Source: Hirudinaria manillensis
Lineage: Eukaryota; Annelida; Clitellata; Hirudinida; Hirudinidae
Direction: 5' to 3'
Assembly: GCA_034509925.1 (NCBI GenBank)
Contig: CM067538.1
Location: 5,480,278 to 5,544,277, forward strand
DNA length: 64,000 nucleotides
The notes under the pieces are model-generated. The model was not told the origin of the DNA and did not search any database. It was given only the letters and a program-made list of their open reading frames with translations. Below are positions 49,290 through 62,760 of this stretch, one piece after another; the first letter of the stretch is position 1, and every line of letters begins with the position of its first letter. A program made the translations under genes and the position numbers.

Positions 49290-50594
49290 TTAAAGATTTT
49301 CTTCTTCTGACTGTTTGTTATTAGAAGCAACTTTGGAAGAGTCCCCATTGGAGGAATCTACCCGACATCGCCTCAGTTCGTACAAATGTTCTACCCACTG
49401 CTTGACTTGTTCATTCTCGAATACACCTTTGAAGTTAATAACAATATTAATTAAGTCAATTTACAAGTTAATAAAAATATTAATGAAGTCAATTTACAAG
49501 TGCAAGTTAAAAACCAAGTATCTTTGGAATAAAATAAATTTACGATTATAATCTAAAATGAACCTTTGGTGGAATCAAAAAATTCTTGGAGTTGCAGATT
49601 ATTTTGAGACGTTTCATACTCATGGGCCTGAAGGATCATGTCAAACTTGTCAAGGTCTTTCACAAACCTTGCTTCTGCTGTTTTCTGATCTTCGTATTCC
49701 TGCAAAAGTTTCAGTAATTTCGTGGAATGTTAACAATGATGGACAAGTGTTTTGAACTGCCATCCAATATCGTAATTAGAGGTACAATGTGGCACATGCT
49801 AAAGCCTCAAATTGGCATGAGGTCTCGTCAAAATTAAAATGGAAAATTTAGTTAATTCATTCCAATAAACAAACCATGAATTGCATGGCAATGAAAAGAA
49901 AACGAAAAAAGTTAACAAAAACCACAAAAAGATCTTTATGATATTGTATTCATAAATTGTATTTTAAAATAATGGTCCGTTTTTTTTTTAACCTTCCAGA
50001 GGTTGTGAAGTTCATGCCCTATTTCAGAGTTCACCAAAGTTTGAATGTGCAACATCCCATCCTGGAAAATAATATGATATAAGCTTTTGTAGGTTTACAA
50101 TAAAGTTTGCCTTGTAACCTTTTCCATTTGGTGCTTGTCTTCCTTGCTGATTCCATCAACTGGTGTGATGTCACCAACAATACTCTCAGCCAAGTCATGG
50201 ACCAACGATATTTTGATACACCTGAAATAAGATGTATTATTTAAAAGTGATTAGATGCTTAGTGAAACCAAATAATGAGGTTTAAATAAGCGTACGTCAG
50301 CTAAGTAAGAAAGCAAATTTACTTCTCGCGATTAAGACTAGAGCTTGGTTCTATGAGAAATGACATCATAGCCATTCTGTACATGTGGTCTGCAATGCTT
50401 TCTGGTTTATTAACACCTCTTTTCACCCATCCAGTTCGTTCGGTAGACTGCAAGTTATGCCAAACAAGGTTTTTAAACAAATGACATTGGGAGTAAACTA
50501 ATACATGAACAGTCGTATGGCAAACAACCTTTAGCTTTCCTAAAAGAAGCATAAATTCAAACAACTTGGGAAGCGACTCTTTTACGTGAGGCAT
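49290..50594 (-). CDS. HDDC2: HD domain-containing protein 2 (5'-deoxynucleotidase family)
   Basis: Exons on the minus strand, in order: 50594-50529, 50447-50323, 50221-50119, 50061-49993, 49699-49564 and 49426-49290. They give 211 residues (human about 204). The family hydrolyses deoxynucleoside 5'-monophosphates (YfbR-like HD phosphohydrolases). The HD-domain metal ligands are visible: [17 protein letters not shown] (first His), and [14 protein letters not shown] (HD pair and later Asp). These are followed by [35 protein letters not shown] and a divergent Ser/Asn/Glu-rich tail. The start ATG is the in-frame one before the conserved [11 protein letters not shown] helix. An AATAAA overlaps the stop region (about 49284-49290 on the plus strand), so the mRNA probably ends within the neighbouring gene's last exon. 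It is divergently placed about 770 bases from the TRIM gene. Confidence 0.95.
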
Positions 50595-51362
50595 GTTGCT
50601 CAACTGACTAACCAAAACAATGACGATTACTAAAAGTGACTTGGCTCTACACAAGATTGTTATCTTTTAGTAATTCAAAATGAAATCAAGGTATTGATGA
50701 GTAAAAAAGTCTTTTCAATAGTAAAAAAGGAATCTGATCCAAATGCCTTTTATGTGCTTCGGGCTTGCCATTATTATTGGTAAGAATTTGTATTATAATT
50801 AATTGTAAATTTAATAAATTTATAAGATATAACTGTCAAATGCAGACGTCCAATTCTATAATCTTGCAATGTATTTGCTTCATTTCTAACTTTTAGTAAG
50901 CGGTATTTTTTGTGTCCACTCTAACATTTCGACTGTTGAGGGATCTAGCATTTGACTAATGTTTTAATTAATGTCTTTAATTTATAATGAAGTCGTCTAT
51001 TCATTCAGATGACTTAAAGTAAATAAAAAATCAAATTTACTTAAACAGTCTTTTTAATAACTGATTCATAAAACTACTACTAATTGGAGTATAAAATTAA
51101 ATAAAACCATTTTAGAGTATTAGTTTGTAAACAAAGCATTCCATCCTAATCATGTTATAACTAACAAGTTCATATCCAATCATGCTAGTTGTGCGTGTGC
51201 GTAGGTTCCTTAGCAGTCCGTGCGAAATATAAACAAGTTCTGAGCATATTTTCGCATATTTACCTCTGTACCGCCGCTATGCGTTGATTTCGATTTGCGC
51301 TTTGGATTTACAGGTTCGTGTAGATATTCCTTTTATTTTCCCGAGTACACATTCGAGTGGTT
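50595..51362. other. Divergent intergenic region between HDDC2 and TRIM gene
   Basis: About 770 bases separate the head-to-head starts of HDDC2 (minus) and the TRIM gene (plus), and the interval must hold both promoters. The right end (51190-51360) is less AT-rich. I see no confident TATA box or initiator. Confidence 0.4.
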
Positions 51363-54300
51363 ATGGCGTTCAATTTTGAGCTGATGGAAGAGGAACTTAC
51401 TTGTCCCGTATGTTTGGAGCTATATAGGGACCCTCTTATGCTTCCTTGTTCCCATAGTCTCTGCAAAAAGTGTCTTGCAGAGATTTTGAATAAAAACGAT
51501 TCACAGAACGGTGAGCTAAATTTGTTGAAACCAAATTATATCAGGTTGCTAATTCCAACTTTGTTTTGTGTTACCTGTTTTAGCGAGTGCTTTCCACTGC
51601 CCGTCTTGTCGAAGTTCAGTTAACATTACCCAAGACAGTATATCATCACTTCCCAAGAATCTTGTCTTAGAAAACATTGTTGTCAGATACACAGAGGAGA
51701 GAAATAAGTTGGCCAGGCGTTCTTTGCTTTTGGACTCTTGGACATTTGCAGATCCAGGATCTTCGTCATCTCCTAGAGCTTCAGGATCTCCATCGATTCC
51801 ATGTGTTTCATCCTGCATGACCCCTACTTTCTGTGAGCTTTGTGATCCACTGAACGTGCCCACCAAGGCAGTTCTGGCCTGCGCTCAGTGCGACGTAACC
51901 TACTGTCAGGCTTGCTTCTCAAAGGTTGATGCATTGAAATTAATATTCAAGTCGAGGCCATATTTTGACTTTCATTAATGATTTCTCTTTCAGTATCATC
52001 CGAACAGAGGTGCTCTGGCGAGACACAAGATCAAGAACTTGTCATCAAATTCGAAGAATCACCGCAACTCCGTACACATTCAGAACCACTCGTTCCTAAA
52101 CAAAACCAATGCGTCCGTCTCTGCCAAGCAGTCCACCAGTGCCACCCTGGACAATTCCTCATCCACGGTGCTGGCAACCGGGCCGTCCAACTCCGCCACA
52201 AACTGCTCGGACCACAAGTCGGAACCTTCCACCATGTTTTGCGATAGATGTAAAATCCTCGTCTGCCACGTTTGCGTCTGTGACGGCGAAGGAAGACACT
52301 CCGGGCACAAGATGCTCACCCTCGAAACTGCAATGAATTCAACCACGGTGAGATGATGATGATGCTTTGTTGTTTTTATTTTATGATATTTTATTTTATA
52401 TTTTTTTTGTTGTATATTTATTTGATATTTGTCCAAAAAGTGTAATGAATTCAAATTGATGCAGTAGAGGCATAATTATTATTTCTAAAATAGCATTTTT
52501 TTATTGTTGTTTGTTGTTGTGACAAAAAAAGTAATTGAAAGATATTGGCTAAAAGGCACTTACGTTTACAGTAATTCATTCACGAGTATCTTATCTTATT
52601 TGAACCGAAACATATATCTCTCCTAGAAACAAAGTCCACGAAATGAATACTTTGTGATGAGCAGTTTCTGTTTTGTTTTCATACCTCCCCTCGAGACCTC
52701 CCCTTCCCGAATGTTTTTTGCTTTCTTTCGAAATAGACAACAAAGTAACGTTTTTGACAGTCTTTAAGGATCTCAAGCAATCTCTGTCCCCTGTCATTTC
52801 AAACTCCATGGATGTATGGCTGCATGAAATAGTATGCTACCTTCAAAAATAACCAAAAAAAAACCTTAAAAAATGTCACCAGAGATGATATTTATGATTC
52901 TGAGATGTGTAGAGAAAAAACAGTGAAAGGCTAATTAAGATTGTTGAGACCACGATTGTTAATTGAGACATATTTTCCTTTCTGGTGAAGCAAATCTTCC
53001 TAATTGGTTGCACACCTCATAGACTGGTCATGCCAACATGTGGGCCCATTAAAGGCCTACAGATGACGTTTTGGAACGCACCTAAACACTGCTCATTAAG
53101 TCCATCCAGAGTTTTTGGCTGCAATCCATTTCATGGTCACTCTCCCCAGTCTGCCCCCAGGGTGGGTTTCAATACCCCGGTGACATGTGACTGTGTGTCT
53201 GACATTTATTGAAGCAAACTATTTAACTAACATTTGGCTTTGCAATTCATTGTCTGATGTTATCCTTTTGTGAATGTTTTGTTAAAGTTATGGATTATTA
53301 TGAAAAGATATCTATTATTGTATTCTGATTATTTGCAGATACCGGTAATGATTGTCTTTAGCTTATCAATCACGCGTTTAAAAGTCAATCATTGTGGTAT
53401 GGTAGATATTTTATTTATCTTTGGCTATCTGTTCGTTATTTATTGCGCCAAGTCGGAGTATGAGTACTCAGAAGTCAAACTTTTGTAAACCTTAAATCAA
53501 AACAAACATAGGTCTAAATGCAGATAAAGGAAAGAACACACGCATTTTTACTGCTATCATATTTCAGAGGAAGTAAAAACTATGCCCACGCCGGGTGATT
53601 TAGTACTCCTACGTAGTGGTGAAACTATGATCCGGAAAGTTTTATAGCTAAAAATAATTTAAAAAAAAAAGGAAATCTCTTTTCCAAACGAGAGAGTCAA
53701 TCCATCGAAATAAGAGACTTTCATTTTATTATCGAAAGGTCATTAAATTGACCGCCTCTTTCCAACGCTGTAACAAATCCTTTGCGCTTGGAAAACATTG
53801 GCGTTTATGCCTTTAGAGTTGCGTTCGACATGCCTCTCGTTAACCTTTTTATGGCTCTTTCATGGCTCAAACCGTTCTGTATTTTCTCCCTCTCTCGCTC
53901 TATTTGTACAGGTGATTTTTGTTTAATTTATTACCTGCCAACAAATATTATGGTCGCCGTGCAAGGGGCGAAGCGTGGATTTCAGTGTGGCTCTAAAATT
54001 ATGAAGCGCTTCGCCTCGGGTCGTGCGGTGCATTCGAAAAATATTCTTGTTGCCATCGGCAGCGAGGTAAAATTTCTCGATCTTTCTGATTGTATCTGAT
54101 CGAATATCTTTGATATTGTCTACGTTACGTCCAGGAAACCCTGTTTTCAATTCATACCGGTAACCGTAGCAACTTACACGGCGAGGACGAGATATGATTT
54201 TGAAAGTAGGGTTGTGAACGAAGTTTTATTTTTCATCAATTGTAGATGATTTTTTTGCCATCAAAGCGACCACGAACGCGATTCAATAAACGCCTTTCGA

Positions 54301-56701
54301 ATGGCTCTGCGCAGGTTGCAAAAATTAAATTTATTCCAGCGAAAATTGGCATTGCCGATTCCTGGTAACGCCTGGCAAGATAATCTTAAATCCCCACAAA
54401 GACGTTATGGTGTATCGTTAAAAGAGAGAATCTTTCTGAGAAATTCAGAAAAAGGAGGCGATGATATTCCAAGGTGATGATATTTATTTTGGACAGGAGC
54501 TGAGCGCGAAATGGAAAGAGAGGCATTCTGCGCGCCATCAGATTAAAAGCCTCCTCTCGGCTCCAGCACCACTCACTCCGTCGCTCAATCCATCTAGCGC
54601 CGACCTCGTGATAATTGTGAACTTTCGAATGAACGAGCATCAATCGAAAAGACTGTCGGGAGAAAGAGAATATATAGGTGGAGGACTTTCTCTTTGTTTA
54701 ATTAAGAGAAATCCTTCTTCTTTGAAGTATTAATCAGTTCCTTGCTTTCTTGTGATCGCGAGAGATTCTCTCGACTCCTCTCGTTCTGTACTCCTTTATG
54801 TTCTCCTCGATGTCGTGCCTCTGTCTGTCTGTCTAAGCTGTCTGTGTGCCTGTAGTCTGTTTAATATTACGAGTCTCGACTTTTCCATGCCGGAGTTTCC
54901 GTTCTCAGAAAGTACTTCAACAGGCGAACGGAAGTAGAGAAAAACAAATTCCGAACTCCCGCGGCTCTCGAGAGTCTCCGCGTCCGATTGACGTCAACAG
55001 TTTGAAGGGATTGTACTTAAAGGGAATCGAAATGAGTTTTCCCGACAGGATTTTAAAGAAAATGTTTTAAATCTTTTTAAATCCTGGAATGTTTAATCTC
55101 CCAAATATTGCATGGAAGCGTTGGATAATCTCTTGTTTTTTTTGGGTGGAGGGGAAGGAAAACAAATCTACAGCCTTAAACTCGAAGTGTAGATGGATTG
55201 ATTGACGGATGGATCGATGTTGAATTAATTAATTAATTCGTAGATGACGAAACGGATGCTTCCTCTCTTCAATCAGTGACGCATGGAATGTCTCATTGTT
55301 GTCGGAATTTATCGAGACGATGGCTAATGAATATTAATGAGTCTGCCCAATCAGTACTCACTCACTCACTCACTCACTCACTCACTCACTCACTCACTCA
55401 CTCACTCACTCACTCACTCACTCACTCACTCACTCAGTCAGTCACTCACTCAAGTCACCCACTTCTCTTGAGATTGTAAAGAGCATGCTAAACGACTTTC
55501 GCTTCACGCGTCAAAGTGAGATGCACCAAGCTTTCCACGGGCAGGCAATGCATCACTTGAAATTCCTAAATCGAATTGAATTTCCAGCTGGAATGCGGCA
55601 GTCTGGCTGGAAAGGCAAGTATCCATTCCGATATTGCTACTGGAGGCGATTTGGATGTTGCGATGGACTCGTGTATAATCGTGTGTCACTCGCTACTGAA
55701 CTGGTAGCGCTCTATCGATTAAGCAGTAACTCATATCCATCTGGCGCTAGCTACGCGGTACTGGGGCTCAGATGGCTGGAAAATTTGTGGTATTTGAAGC
55801 GTATTGGATACCCAGCGATATCGATGGGGATAGCTGGAATTGAATGGCATTGATATAATCAGATAATTAACCAGTAATGATTATTAATACATATTAAACG
55901 TTATATTGTTTCATTTTGCTTATATTATTTTAGATTACTTTAGACTTGAAGAGGATAAATAAACATCGTTAGGCATTATTAAGCGGAAAAGTTAGTTAAT
56001 GGACTGGCAACCATGAACACGCGGCTTAACGAAAGATAACTTTAAACTCCATCATTTTGGAGATTAAGTAAGGAAATATTATTTAATCCGCCCCAAAAGC
56101 TACTCTTGAATTTAGCGATATTAAGAGCTCTCTCGTGCTTTTAGCGGGGTAACTAGAGACGCCTGGTGTGTGGTCCACTTGTGAAGCTATTTTCCATTCC
56201 CATCCATTTGATCCGTTCCAATCCATCTCCTTTCCGAATCTTTATGGTCATCGAATAATTTTCCATCTCCGTGGGCATTTAAGACGGAGTTGCTGGAGTT
56301 CTGCAGTTATCTCCATATCCGAAGCGCGTGTAGGTCAAACGGATAGCACTTTGTTTGCGAATGTAGCAGTGATAGCCAGACAGCCCCCTATCGATAACGG
56401 TTCTTGTTTTCTCGATGTTTTTTATAGCTTGCTCCTAAGTGCTTTATTATTATTGGCACGCGTAAGGATTACGTTGTGGATGGATGGATGGGTTGATGGA
56501 GGTGGATGAATGGATGGGTGGATGGCTGGAGGGGACAGAGAGGGATGGAGGACCCTTTAGACTCTTTAAAACCCCTTGATGTGATTGCTTGACGTTTAAG
56601 GAATCTCAGGATTGTCGTCTGCTTTGAAATGGAATTTAAACAAAATTCTTTCATGTTTTTTGCAAACGGTAAAGTGCTCTGTTAACTAAATGCTTGTGAT
56701 G

Positions 56702-56799
<98 letters not shown>

Positions 56800-58866
56800 C
56801 AATGGTTTAATAGTGGCAATATTATATTATAATAGTTAATAAATATTATTAGTTTATCATTATCTCATTGTGTTTTTTTCTTTACAATTTGTTTTTGTTT
56901 GTGGCGCAAGATTATCAACAGCATTTGTTACGCCATTTTTGTCGGATTTAATCCGTTGTTGGTAAATAAATATCTTCAGGGCTGCTTATCAAGCGAATCT
57001 TTCGCGATAATTTAGGATTTTCTCGATCTTATCTCTCATATTTCTTCGACTTTATCATCGTCAACGTCATCGTCATCATTATCGTCTCGTTCATCGTCGT
57101 CGTCATTATTATCATCATCATCATCGTCGTCGTCGTCGTCTTGCTTTCCATGAACTGGCGTCCGTTTAATCAACGCTTCAATTAAGTTCATTAAGGTCAA
57201 CTAATTACTCCGTAATTACTGCCTACCAGTTGGCAGTCCGCTCTGCTCCAGGCGGATTCATAACTTCCGGTGCTCGTAAAGTTTTAATGGAATTTCTAAC
57301 GATGCCTTTGCTCAGCTGATTAGATGGGGTTTTTTTTTTGTTTCTTTGTTGTTGCATGGTCATGTTATGACTTCTGTGACTTGCTTGTTATGACTGTTAA
57401 GTTGCTTAGTGACGTTACCAGGCTACAGACCACAACTTATGGCACTATCGAGTTTCAATTCTCTCGAGCCATTGTTAAATTTCTTTGGTAAATAAATAAA
57501 TAAACAAATAAATAAATAAATGAATGAATAAATAAATAAACAAATAAATAAATAAAAATACGGACGCCTCTGAGTAGTAATTGTCTTTGTCTAATAACGT
57601 TTGAAGTTTAACTGTCCTATCGAATTCGACTTGCACAAAGGGCAGTCCTGGTGGTGATAGTGATAAGTGAGTTAACGGCACGTGTTACTGAAGATTTATC
57701 ATGATAAAAAAGCTTCTGTGTTTGTCCGTGAGCTGCCATTACGGACGTTTAGATATGCCTGCGGTCACCTGCTGGAAAAGCTGGAAAAAAAGAGGCGTGC
57801 CTGTTCGCTCACCACGGTGGCTCTTAAACCGAATGACGTTCTGTTTTGTTTACATTTTCGAAGGATTCGGAAATTGCTGTCATCCATCATCCCGTTCTCT
57901 CGCTCCCTTATCGCCGATTTATCGTTGTTTTAGGTTTTCTTGATCGCGGAATGAGGATAAGCTGGGGTATTTGTTTCCAAACCTCGATATCATCATCGTC
58001 GTTACGTCATCATCGCCGTCGTCGTCATTATCATCATCTTCGTCGTAGTCGTCTTCATCATCATCGTGCATTTCAAATTCGGAATCAGAAATCTTCCATC
58101 TTGGCCTGCAACGGTTCATTAATGCGGAAAATTCGTTCGTGTCTGGAGGAATGGAATATTTATTTATTTGTTTATATATTTATTTATTTACTTATTTATT
58201 TCTCCTTTTGTTGTGTCTTTGTACTGCCAACATAATTAAGTCTACAATAGTGATTTAACGAGGCTTAATTTAATTTGATTTTGCATAAATTACACCCTCA
58301 TTATAATAATTATTATAATTACCGTGACTGAGGGCAGAGGCATAATTGATATTCAAACTTTAGCTAGCTGAACAACTATGGCAATATTTCGATAATCTTT
58401 TTTATATTATTATAACCAACAATATTTATGTATTTATTTATTAATTAAGTTATTATAATCAATTAATAATGATAATTGTTATTATTTTTAGAACCTGGCC
58501 AATCACACGAAAGAGCAGTGCGAGACGATCGTGTCCATGCTGAAGGAGAAGCAGCTCAAGATGACCCAGTTTTCGAGCGAAATTAAAGTGATTTTAATGC
58601 ACTTTATTCATTAATCAATCAATATTAGTCTCTCTTTTTTAATGCCAATAATGGTCTGAAATTTATGAATATATGGATTTAAATTTAAAACGAATATTAA
58701 GAATGCACTCGTAATATTATAATTATATATTTTTAAGTTATAATTTCAACCGGGTGTGAGATAAATCATCATAATTTGAGTCTTATAACTCGATAGCCGT
58801 GCCCCGTCCTTTGATCCGTCAGCGCTTAAATAGTCCATAAATCAGGGTATGCACTTGTGAGTGAGT

Positions 58867-58909
<43 letters not shown>

Positions 58910-61081
58910 AGAGAGAGAGATGGAAGGATAAATAAATGGGTTGTCCTTGTTCTGATGATGACGATGAAGACGATGTCCTTGAATTATTATTATTTTAAAT
59001 AATTAATTAATTACGTTTCTTTTCGTAAGGAAGTTTCATTATTAGTTTAATAATATTAATTTATTCATCCGTCTCCATCCTCTGTGTGACCTTGAACTTA
59101 CTGCTACTCTCCATGTACTGGACGTCCGGTTATATTAACTATTAGTTAGAACAAATATTGCAAAGTTAAAGATTTATTAATTAGAAGAGAAATAATTATT
59201 CTAATACTTCTTATAATTAATAATAATAACAATAATAATAATAAAATCGTCTTCTAATGATAATCCTTCCCATCCAGGATCTCCACAAGTCCGCCTGCGG
59301 TCGGATAGAGCAGCAGTTCCGGCGCTTCGTGGAGGACTTGACCGGCGCCATAGAGGAGGAAAAGAGGCTGACCCTGAAGAGGATGGACGAGGCCAGGGGG
59401 CGTCTCGCCCGAAGGACCGAGTCCCACCGGATGGAGAGCGAGAGGTGCATCGCGGACCTGACCGAGGTGGCCGCCTCCTGCTCCGACGTCTCTGGCGAGG
59501 GACGCACCGAGGTCCTGACCAGGGCCGCCCTCCTACACCCCGTCATACATCGGTTCAAGAAGAATAGGAAAGAGTGGGACTATTGAAATGCTTTAACAAT
59601 GTTAAATGCTTAACCTCTTATTATCATTTAATATCACTCGATGCTTTGGTACTTTCTGTTGTTTTTTGTTTTCTGTATTTTAGTCTTTGGTCTTAAAAAT
59701 ATTAGGAGCAGGTTTAACAAATCAGAAGTTAATTCTGCAAGTTTCTTTGAATTGTGTGATATGATGAGGTTCCTAAATAGTTAGCTCCAAGTAATAAGTA
59801 TTTATTAACTACTATTGCCTTTTAAAATTTAATTTAATTAATTAAAACTTAAATAATTAATTAATTAATTAAAAAACCTTGAAGGCCATTAAGAGCTCTG
59901 GTGAGCATTGCTTGAATTCAGTCAACTGACTTGTCTCCTTGTTGCAGGGTGTCTTTGCTGAGAAAGAGATGTGATAATTTACTCAAAGACAAGTCTGGCA
60001 GACTGCTCTTTCTCTCTGGCACGGAGCACTTCAGGAAGCGAGTGGACAAGTTGCTCACCTGGTTCTTAGGTTGTTCTGAATTTGATTAAAAAGCTCTTTT
60101 TCTTGTGATTATTATTATAATTATTATTATTTATTTATTTATTTATTTTGGGGTATAATATGGTGACAAAAATCTTTTTCCACCCAATTATTTCTTAAAT
60201 TATTGTTTTAACCCTATCCTACCTTCCAAACCAATTTATTTTATTTATTTATTTATTTATTTATTTGACAAAACCAAATAAAAATAATGATTCTTAATGC
60301 CACATATTTAATTTATTATATTATAATATATAAAAGCTTAACAAAGGAGTTTTTTTTCTTTTCTTTCCTGCCAGATGATGGACTGAGCGGTGGTGATACA
60401 ATCGTACCCAAGATATCCACTTCTCCCATTCATCAGACGAACTTCGTGTCGGCAGCAGAGGCCTGCCCCCTCGCCGCTCACAGGGCGTTCAAGCAGCCCA
60501 CGGCCAGGTGCCTCACCACGTGGGGAGGCGACGCTGCAGGCATCACCACCTACACCGGCGAACCCGTGCAGAAGCAGTGCAGTTGGACGGTCACGATAGA
60601 GCACAACCCCCTCTCTTCCTCCTATCCGGACGGCCAATTACTCTCCACAGCAGGCAATTCTACTGCCCAGTCTTTCCATTCCGGCTCCTACCTGTTCGGG
60701 GCCGGAATATCGGACGACCCGCTGTCCATCAGGGACCCCGTCGGAATGTCCACCTCGTCCAGGGGCATAGCTTGCATCGGGGGTTCCATATATTTCTGCA
60801 CCAAGTCCGACCACCAGTCCCAGGACTCGAATCCAAAGCCTACCTGCACCTACCTGACGAGACTCGAGTCCCTGCCCATTTCCCTGACGCTGGCGCTGAG
60901 AATCGATTCTCCGGATGCCACCATACTCAGCTACAAGATGACGTCGTTGGCCCCCGACGGCAGGAGGGTCTTGTCCCTGGTCGGCAGGAAAATCATCAGG
61001 GACCTGGTGCCCGGCAGCAAACTCTACCCCGTCTTCACGGTCACCTCAAAGGTCAAGATTCTCTTTCCGACCTACATCTGA
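51363..61081 (+). CDS. TRIM9/67-like RING E3 ligase with divergent SPRY-like C-terminus
   Basis: Exons 51363-51510, 51584-51924, 51994-52347, 58492-58587, 59278-59573, 59948-60069 and 60375-61081 join in phase to 687 residues. The RING (C14-C58) reads [22 protein letters not shown] and later [18 protein letters not shown] and the B-box 1 (CELC ... [13 protein letters not shown] ... YHPNRG) most resemble TRIM9/TRIM67. A Ser/Thr/Asn-rich linker precedes B-box 2 (CSDH ... [14 protein letters not shown] ... GRHSGHK). Exons 4-6 are charged and helical, forming the coiled coil. The last exon lacks a recognisable FN3 domain; its end (WTVTIE, YLFGAGI, then SKLYPVFTV and KVKILF) resembles a divergent SPRY fold. 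Exons 5 and 7 are much more GC-rich than exons 1-3. Proteins of this class act as cytoplasmic, often microtubule- or neurite-linked ubiquitin ligases. A 6.1 kb repeat-rich intron separates exons 3 and 4, so an additional exon could be missing. Confidence 0.82.
55356..55452. repeat. (CTCA)n tetranucleotide microsatellite
   Basis: About twenty near-perfect ACTC units lie in TRIM intron 3, ending in slightly degenerate units. Confidence 0.92.
56702..56799. repeat. (AAT)n trinucleotide microsatellite
   Basis: About 98 bases of essentially perfect AAT triplets, the longest pure microsatellite in the window. Confidence 0.95.
57056..57143. repeat. TCA/TCG trinucleotide-rich tract
   Basis: Interspersed TCA and TCG triplets in TRIM intron 3. 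The same composition recurs at about 57990-58070 and, apparently inside coding sequence, in the NOL4-like gene. Confidence 0.85.
57487..57557. repeat. (AAAT)n microsatellite
   Basis: About seventeen AAAT-type units with AAAC and AATG variants. Confidence 0.9.
58857..58921. repeat. GAGT/GA microsatellite
   Basis: Short GAGT units pass into a (GA)n tract broken by two GATG interruptions, between TRIM exons 4 and 5. Confidence 0.9.
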
Positions 61082-62760
61082 CCTCCGTTTGAGGTAGCGG
61101 AAAGTCCGATCGGATTTGTCGTTGTCGTCGTCGTCGTTGTTGATTTCAGAGTCTTGTTTTGTTTTTTTTTAATTTTCTTTTTTGTTGTAAGATTAAGTAA
61201 CTTTTTTTGTCTTCTTATTTTACAATTTATGCTTTTATTTTAAGATTTTATGCTTTAATTTTGAATGTCAGCCAGGCATTATGTTAACAATATTTGTTAT
61301 ATCTGATAATGGTGATGATGATGATTATGATGAAGTTATTGCTAAGTCTGTTTCCTAGTCTTCTCAGGGAGATTCCTGTGCATCCTTATTATTTCATTTT
61401 TATATGATTTTTTTATACGTTGTCTGATTGATTGATTGATTGACCAGTTGATTGATTGATTGATTGATTGGATGTTTCCTTGGGTTGCAGCTTATTTAAT
61501 CCTATGCACGTTATAAGCAATGATGCTGGCATCTTAAAGTTACAGCAGCACTCAAGCCTAAATCACTTATGATGTAATCCAGATGCATTGTTTGTTTACT
61601 CAAGGCCATAGGCTATCCACGTTGTCAGCTAAAGAAGGATAATGTTGTTGTTGTTGTTGTTGGTGGTGTATTCATTCATTCATTCATTCATTCATTCATT
61701 CATTCAAGATTTTTTTTTTTTTGGAATCTCCTTTGAGAACTCAGAGTTCTATACTTATCCTTTTTTGATACGGGTATCCAGTCTCTTTTATTTATCTTAT
61801 TTGACTGATGTCGGAATGAATTATTTACGTTGCATGCTCAGCTGGAGTTATTTCTCTTCTTCTTGTATCCTTCTGTTAATCAATTTGCTTAGATCAGCTG
61901 TACTTTTTGAAGAGGATTTGGTCAGCAATTCGGAAATCACTTTATTTCGTATTATTTAATTATGAATTAAATTTTTTGGAATTTAACGCTTACGGAATTG
62001 CGCCGATGGTTATATAATAATGTGCTTGTTCGGTAATAGCGGAGGTTGCAGTTATCCTGCTCAGTATGTGTGTCTGCTCTGATGCCCAGCGAAAGATGTA
62101 TTGATAGCATTTATTCACTTTTGGCTTCGTTGTTTCTGTATATTTGTTCAGTAAATATCATGTTTCTATTTTCATCGGAATTTGCTAAACTTTTTTATAT
62201 TATTATATTGGGATAATGAATTATTTATCGGCTTATACAGGTTAACATTGCATTTGAATTTATACGCCCCTTTGGTCAAATTAACGGCACTAATGGCTAG
62301 ACCCCAGAAGTACTTGATAGGTACAATTCTACTCATATTATTAATAACATTTAAGAATTAGCGAGATGCGGTTAATGTGGTGAGTTCAGTCGATCAAGTT
62401 AGGGTAGATCTGGTCTGTTTCATTTGAATTGATGGTCTGGAGGTATAGTAAATTACACATAGGTTGCCTGAAGGTGTAAACAAGGTTTGGAGTGATTGGT
62501 CAGAGTGCATCGAGGTGTGGAGTACTGTTTTATTGTTTTAGGACGGCTAGGATTGCAAAGACATATTAATAAAAGCATTTTTAAAATGTGGCTTATAAGC
62601 TATATCTTTGATATTTTAATTGTGAGAAACTGATTAGATCAAATGCTTAGAGCCTGCTGAATAGACTGCGCAATGAGAATTCCGTTCACTTTTAAACCGT
62701 CTTTATAAGCTGTTTACTACTTTGATTCCTGGTCGCTGTTTCGCTTGCTACCTTGGAAGC
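61082..62760. other. TRIM 3' flank and upstream region of the galactosyltransferase
   Basis: No gene was recognised. It contains GATT runs (61428-61470) and an ATTC run (61669-61706). The 105-codon frame spanning the ATTC run is not supported. The frame of the galactosyltransferase is open a little upstream of its ATG but has no earlier ATG. Confidence 0.5.
61669..61706. repeat. (ATTC)n microsatellite
   Basis: About nine ATTC units in the intergenic region between the TRIM and galactosyltransferase genes. Confidence 0.9.

Larger units (their letters stand above)
52348..58491 (+). other. Large repeat-rich intron 3 of the TRIM gene
   Basis: The 6.1 kb interval between phase-0 exon borders holds many simple repeats (listed separately) and no exon I can recognise. 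Several long chance frames (for example 53782-54099, 54461-54733, 55485-55853) lack domain signals. A patch at about 55555-55850 repeats short GCTGGAA-type motifs and is less AT-rich than its surroundings. Confidence 0.55.

Noticed and set aside
53000-53212. Open frame in a complex-sequence patch of TRIM intron 3
   Set aside because: No similarity recognised and no splice sites in matching phase; possibly an old repeat.
55485-55853. 122-codon open frame in TRIM intron 3
   Set aside because: The frame runs through a patch of short repeated GCTGGAA-like motifs with no domain signal; more likely repeat-derived.
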